Shown: positions 61,717 through 64,000 of the stretch, one piece after another
Layout of the letters: the number at the start of each line of letters is the position of its first letter
Position numbering within the stretch: the stretch's first letter is position 1
Assembly: GCA_040752005.1 (NCBI GenBank)
Contig: JBFMFX010000022.1
Coordinates: forward strand, 1 to 64,000
Source of the DNA: RBG-16-66-20 sp040752005
GTDB taxonomy: Bacteria > Pseudomonadota > Gammaproteobacteria > Burkholderiales > SG8-39
Direction: 5' to 3'
Length of the DNA: 64,000 nt
Position numbers and translations under genes: made by a program
The notes under the pieces: generated by a model
Seen by the model: the letters and a program-made list of their open reading frames with translations, nothing else
Databases searched by the model: none
What the model was told of the DNA's origin: nothing

Positions 61717-62607
61717 CTAGCGCATCTGCGAGGTCATGGAAGTGAGGCGGTCGGCCATCGCCTTGAGCAGCGACATGCCGAACGATGGGCTCGTTCTCAC
61801 CAGAGCGAGGAAATCGTTCCGGTTCAGGCCCATCAGCTCGCAGTCGGTTTCGGCCAGCGCGGCGGCGCTGCGCGGCGACTGGTCCACGATCGCCATTTCG
61901 CCGAACGTGCCTCCGGGGCCGACGCGCTCGACCGGCTTGCCGGCGATGACGATCGCGACCGTGCCGGCGGCGACGATGTACATGAAGGCGCCGGTGTCGC
62001 CTTCCTTGAAGATCGTCTGCCCGGCCCTGCAGCGCACCGGTTCCCGGTCGCGCAGCAGGTTCCTGAGCCCCGCCATCAGTTTTTTGTCGAAGACGCTGGA
62101 GGCCTTCGAGAGGTCCGCGGCCGCGAGCGCGTTGCGCCGGCGCAGCGCCGCCGCGGTCTGCCGGATGCGCAGGATCATGATGCTCATCAGCATCAGCGCG
62201 AACTCGGGCTTGCGCCGCAGCCCCTCCTCGAACTGCTTGCCGTCCAGCGCGATCAGCCGGCAGCGGGTCTTCGCGATCGCCGAGGCGCTGCGCGGTTCGT
62301 GCGTGAGCGCCGCCATCTCGCCGAAGATCTCGCCCACCTTGACGGTGCCGAGCACCTGATCGCCGACCTGGAGGTTCACCTCGCCTTCGAGCACCAGGTA
62401 CATCCTGTCGTTCCTGGAGAACAGGCCCGAGGTCTTGTCGCCGGCGGCAAAGAGCACCGTGCCGGGCGCGGCCTCCTCCGGTTTGCCGGCGCCGCGGAAG
62501 AAGTCCATCGCGACGGCGGCGTTGTAGACCGCGCTCGCCGCCGGGCGCGCGGACTCCGCCGAAGCCGCCGGCAGCGGCCCGGTCTTCGAGAAGTCGAGGT
62601 CGCTCAC
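61717..62607 (-). CDS. Protein with two cyclic-nucleotide-binding-like domains
   Basis: 296 residues. Two Crp-type beta-roll domains: about residues 45-130 (VLEGEVNLQV, VGEIFGEMAALTHEPRSASA) and 190-285 (IFKEGDTGAFMYIVAAGTVAIVI, GGTFGEMAIVDQSPRSAAALAE). Both retain the GEMA-x-PRSA phosphate-cassette pattern of cAMP/cGMP sites, and the second is the better match. No DNA-binding or kinase domain is present, so it resembles a regulatory subunit without an obvious partner. It ends at the terminator and is leftward. Confidence 0.87.
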   Translation of the reverse strand: MSDLDFSKTGPLPAASAESARPAASAVYNAAVAMDFFRGAGKPEEAAPGTVLFAAGDKTSGLFSRNDRMYLVLEGEVNLQVGDQVLGTVKVGEIFGEMAALTHEPRSASAIAKTRCRLIALDGKQFEEGLRRKPEFALMLMSIMILRIRQTAAALRRRNALAAADLSKASSVFDKKLMAGLRNLLRDREPVRCRAGQTIFKEGDTGAFMYIVAAGTVAIVIAGKPVERVGPGGTFGEMAIVDQSPRSAAALAETDCELMGLNRNDFLALVRTSPSFGMSLLKAMADRLTSMTSQMR

Positions 62608-62633
62608 GACGCGAGTCTAATACGGCGCCCGGC

Positions 62634-62780
62634 TCAAGGCGTCATGCACGCCGCGCTGAGGATTCCCGCCGCGACCGCGATCGTCCCGAGCACGATCCCG
62701 GCGGCGACCTGTCCCTCGGGAATCCGGCGCGTCACGTTGAGCAGGGCGAAACGCACCGCGACGTACACGAACGGCGGCAC
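62634..62780 (-). pseudogene. Probable C-terminal remnant of a DUF350 membrane protein
   Basis: Reading from a GTG at 62780, 48 residues: VPPFVYVAVRFALLN, then EGQVAAGIVLGTIAVAAGILSAACMTP and a stop. The second half looks like the last membrane helix and the terminal G-x-LNAAC-type motif of DUF350 (YjfL) proteins, which are normally about 130 residues. The frame upstream lacks the other helices and meets a stop in front of the aminotransferase, so a decayed gene is the likeliest reading. A short real membrane peptide is not excluded. Confidence 0.4.
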
Positions 62781-62867
62781 CCGCGCCGCGACGAGCGCGC
62801 CGGCACGTATGCGACGAGGCTGTTTGGAGTAAGCTTGGCCGGCAAGCCCCGCTCAGGAGGAAAGTCC

Positions 62868-64000
62868 ATGAACGAAAGAGCCCGCCCGGAAGCTGTCGCC
62901 ACTTCGCTGGAGCGCTCGGCGTGGTTCATGCCCTTCAGCATGAACCGTCAGTTCAAGAAGAACCCGCGGTTGGTGGCGCGGGCTGAAGGGGTCTGGTACT
63001 ACACGCCGCAGGGCCGCAAGGTGCTCGACGGCACCTCCGGCCTGTGGTGCGTCAACGCCGGCCACTGCCGCCAACGGATCGTGGAAGCGGTCCAGCGCCA
63101 GGTGGCGACGCTGGAATTCGCGCCGCCTTTTCAGCTCGGTCACCCGCTCGCCTTCGAGTTCGCCGACCGTGTGGCGAAGCTCGCGCCCGAGGGGCTGACG
63201 CGCGTGTTCTTCACGAATTCGGGCTCGGAGTCGGTGGAGACGGCGCTCAAGCTGGCGCTGGCGTATCACCGCCTGAAGGGCGAAGGCCACCGCACGCGGC
63301 TGATCGGACGCGAGCGCGGCTATCACGGCGTCAATTTCGGCGGCACCGCGGTGGGCGGCATCGTCGCCAACCGCAAAATCTTCGGGGCGCTGGTGGCCGG
63401 CGTGGACCACCTGCGCCACACGCACGATCCGCAGCGCAACGCGTTCTCGCGCGGCCAGCCGAAGCACGGCGCCGAGCTCGCCGACGACCTGGAGCGTCTT
63501 TGCGCGCTGCACGATCCCTCGACCATCGCGGCGGTGATCGTCGAGCCGGTGGCCTGCTCCGCGGGCGTGTACGTGCCGCCGGTCGGCTATCTGGAACGGC
63601 TGCGCGAGATCTGCTCGAAGCACGGCATCCTGCTCATCTTCGACGAGGTGATCACGGCGTGGGGGCGCTTGGGCCGGCCGTTCGCCGCGCAGCGCTTCGG
63701 TGTGACGCCGGATCTGATCACCACCGCCAAGGGCATCACCAACGCCACGGTGCCGATGGGCGCGGTGTTCATGAAGGAGGAGATCTATCAGGCCTTCATG
63801 CAGGGGCCGGAGAACGCCATCGAGCTGCCGCACGGCTACACGTATTCGGCGCATCCGCTCGCCTGCGCCGCGGGGCTTGCGACGATGGACGTGTACGAGG
63901 AAGAAGGGCTGCTTACGCGCGCGGAGGAGCTTTCGCCCTACTGGGAGGAGCAGGCGCACGCGCTGCGCGAACTGCCGCACGTCGTGGACATCCGCAACAT
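62868..64000 (+). CDS. Class III omega-amino acid:pyruvate aminotransferase (partial)
   Basis: 377 codons to the window edge; the usual length is about 440-450, so the C-terminus is missing. An AGGAGG box precedes the ATG. PLP enzyme motifs: FFTNSGSESVETALKLA (GSES 119-122), RERGYHGVNFGG, IVEPVACSAGVYVPP, LIFDEVITAWGRLG (Asp259) and the PLP-lysine Lys288 in TAKGITNATVPMGAV. The segment SAWFMPFSMNRQFKKNPR is typical of beta-alanine/omega-amino acid:pyruvate transaminases. The exact amine donor is not certain. Confidence 0.92.
   Translation, partial: MNERARPEAVATSLERSAWFMPFSMNRQFKKNPRLVARAEGVWYYTPQGRKVLDGTSGLWCVNAGHCRQRIVEAVQRQVATLEFAPPFQLGHPLAFEFADRVAKLAPEGLTRVFFTNSGSESVETALKLALAYHRLKGEGHRTRLIGRERGYHGVNFGGTAVGGIVANRKIFGALVAGVDHLRHTHDPQRNAFSRGQPKHGAELADDLERLCALHDPSTIAAVIVEPVACSAGVYVPPVGYLERLREICSKHGILLIFDEVITAWGRLGRPFAAQRFGVTPDLITTAKGITNATVPMGAVFMKEEIYQAFMQGPENAIELPHGYTYSAHPLACAAGLATMDVYEEEGLLTRAEELSPYWEEQAHALRELPHVVDIRN

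Overview
The window is GC-rich (about 70% by eye), almost gap-free bacterial chromosome. Form IC RuBisCO with CbbX, the block ybgC-tolQRAB-pal-cpoB-queC-tRNA-Lys, and yebC-ruvCAB point to a betaproteobacterium of the Burkholderiales/Nitrosomonadales kind. The gene content suggests an autotroph that oxidises sulfur compounds and can also take up and degrade sugar acids. The lineage is an inference from gene content and order; no marker phylogeny was possible.

Region 1 (1-7711): a leftward Calvin-cycle operon (cbbL, cbbS, cbbX, cbbY, cbbF, cbbP, cbbA, then a gene cut by the window edge) with divergent cbbR and a candidate CbbR box between cbbR and cbbL.

Region 2 (7727-23899): a sulfur-oxidising heterodisulfide-reductase-like (sHdr) island. 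It holds an outer-membrane FadL-type porin with dsrE2 (leftward). A rightward assembly operon follows: CsoR-family regulator, tusA, two radical SAM proteins around a geranylgeranyl-reductase-like flavoprotein, and a glutaminase-fold protein without its nucleophile. The core operon is dsrE3A-hdrC1-hdrB1-hdrA-hyp-hdrC2-hdrB2-hyp-lbpA-arsR. A leftward lipoate ligase closes it, and that ligase is fused to an alpha/beta-hydrolase. Sulfane sulfur would pass through TusA/DsrE carriers to the sHdr complex. The lipoyl group on LbpA would be built by the dedicated ligase and the two radical SAM proteins. Two regulators with candidate operators flank the transcription units.

Region 3 (23914-44765): mostly housekeeping: an SDR, a HerA-like ATPase, yebC-ruvCAB, ybgC-tol-pal, queC, tRNA-Lys, an oxidoreductase, spoT-rpoZ-gmk-yicC, a Ser/Thr kinase-PP2C pair, rph, yggX, argA and a small exported protein.

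Region 4 (44830-61679): a leftward gntR-led run of about 14 kb for sugar-acid uptake and breakdown: an ABC importer, an SDR, an IlvD-family dehydratase, a TRAP importer, a four-carbon-acid kinase, a PdxA-family dehydrogenase and a UxaA-family dehydratase. It continues into a DUF4189 protein and rsmE. Divergent from gntR are an SDR and a fumarylacetoacetase-family hydrolase, the last steps expected of a non-phosphorylative deoxy-sugar-acid route.

Region 5 (61685-64000): a palindromic terminator, a protein with two cyclic-nucleotide-binding-like domains, a probable DUF350 remnant, and a class III aminotransferase running off the window. No rRNA, CRISPR array, insertion sequence, integrase or prophage gene was seen, and no gene-free stretch exceeds 300 bases.
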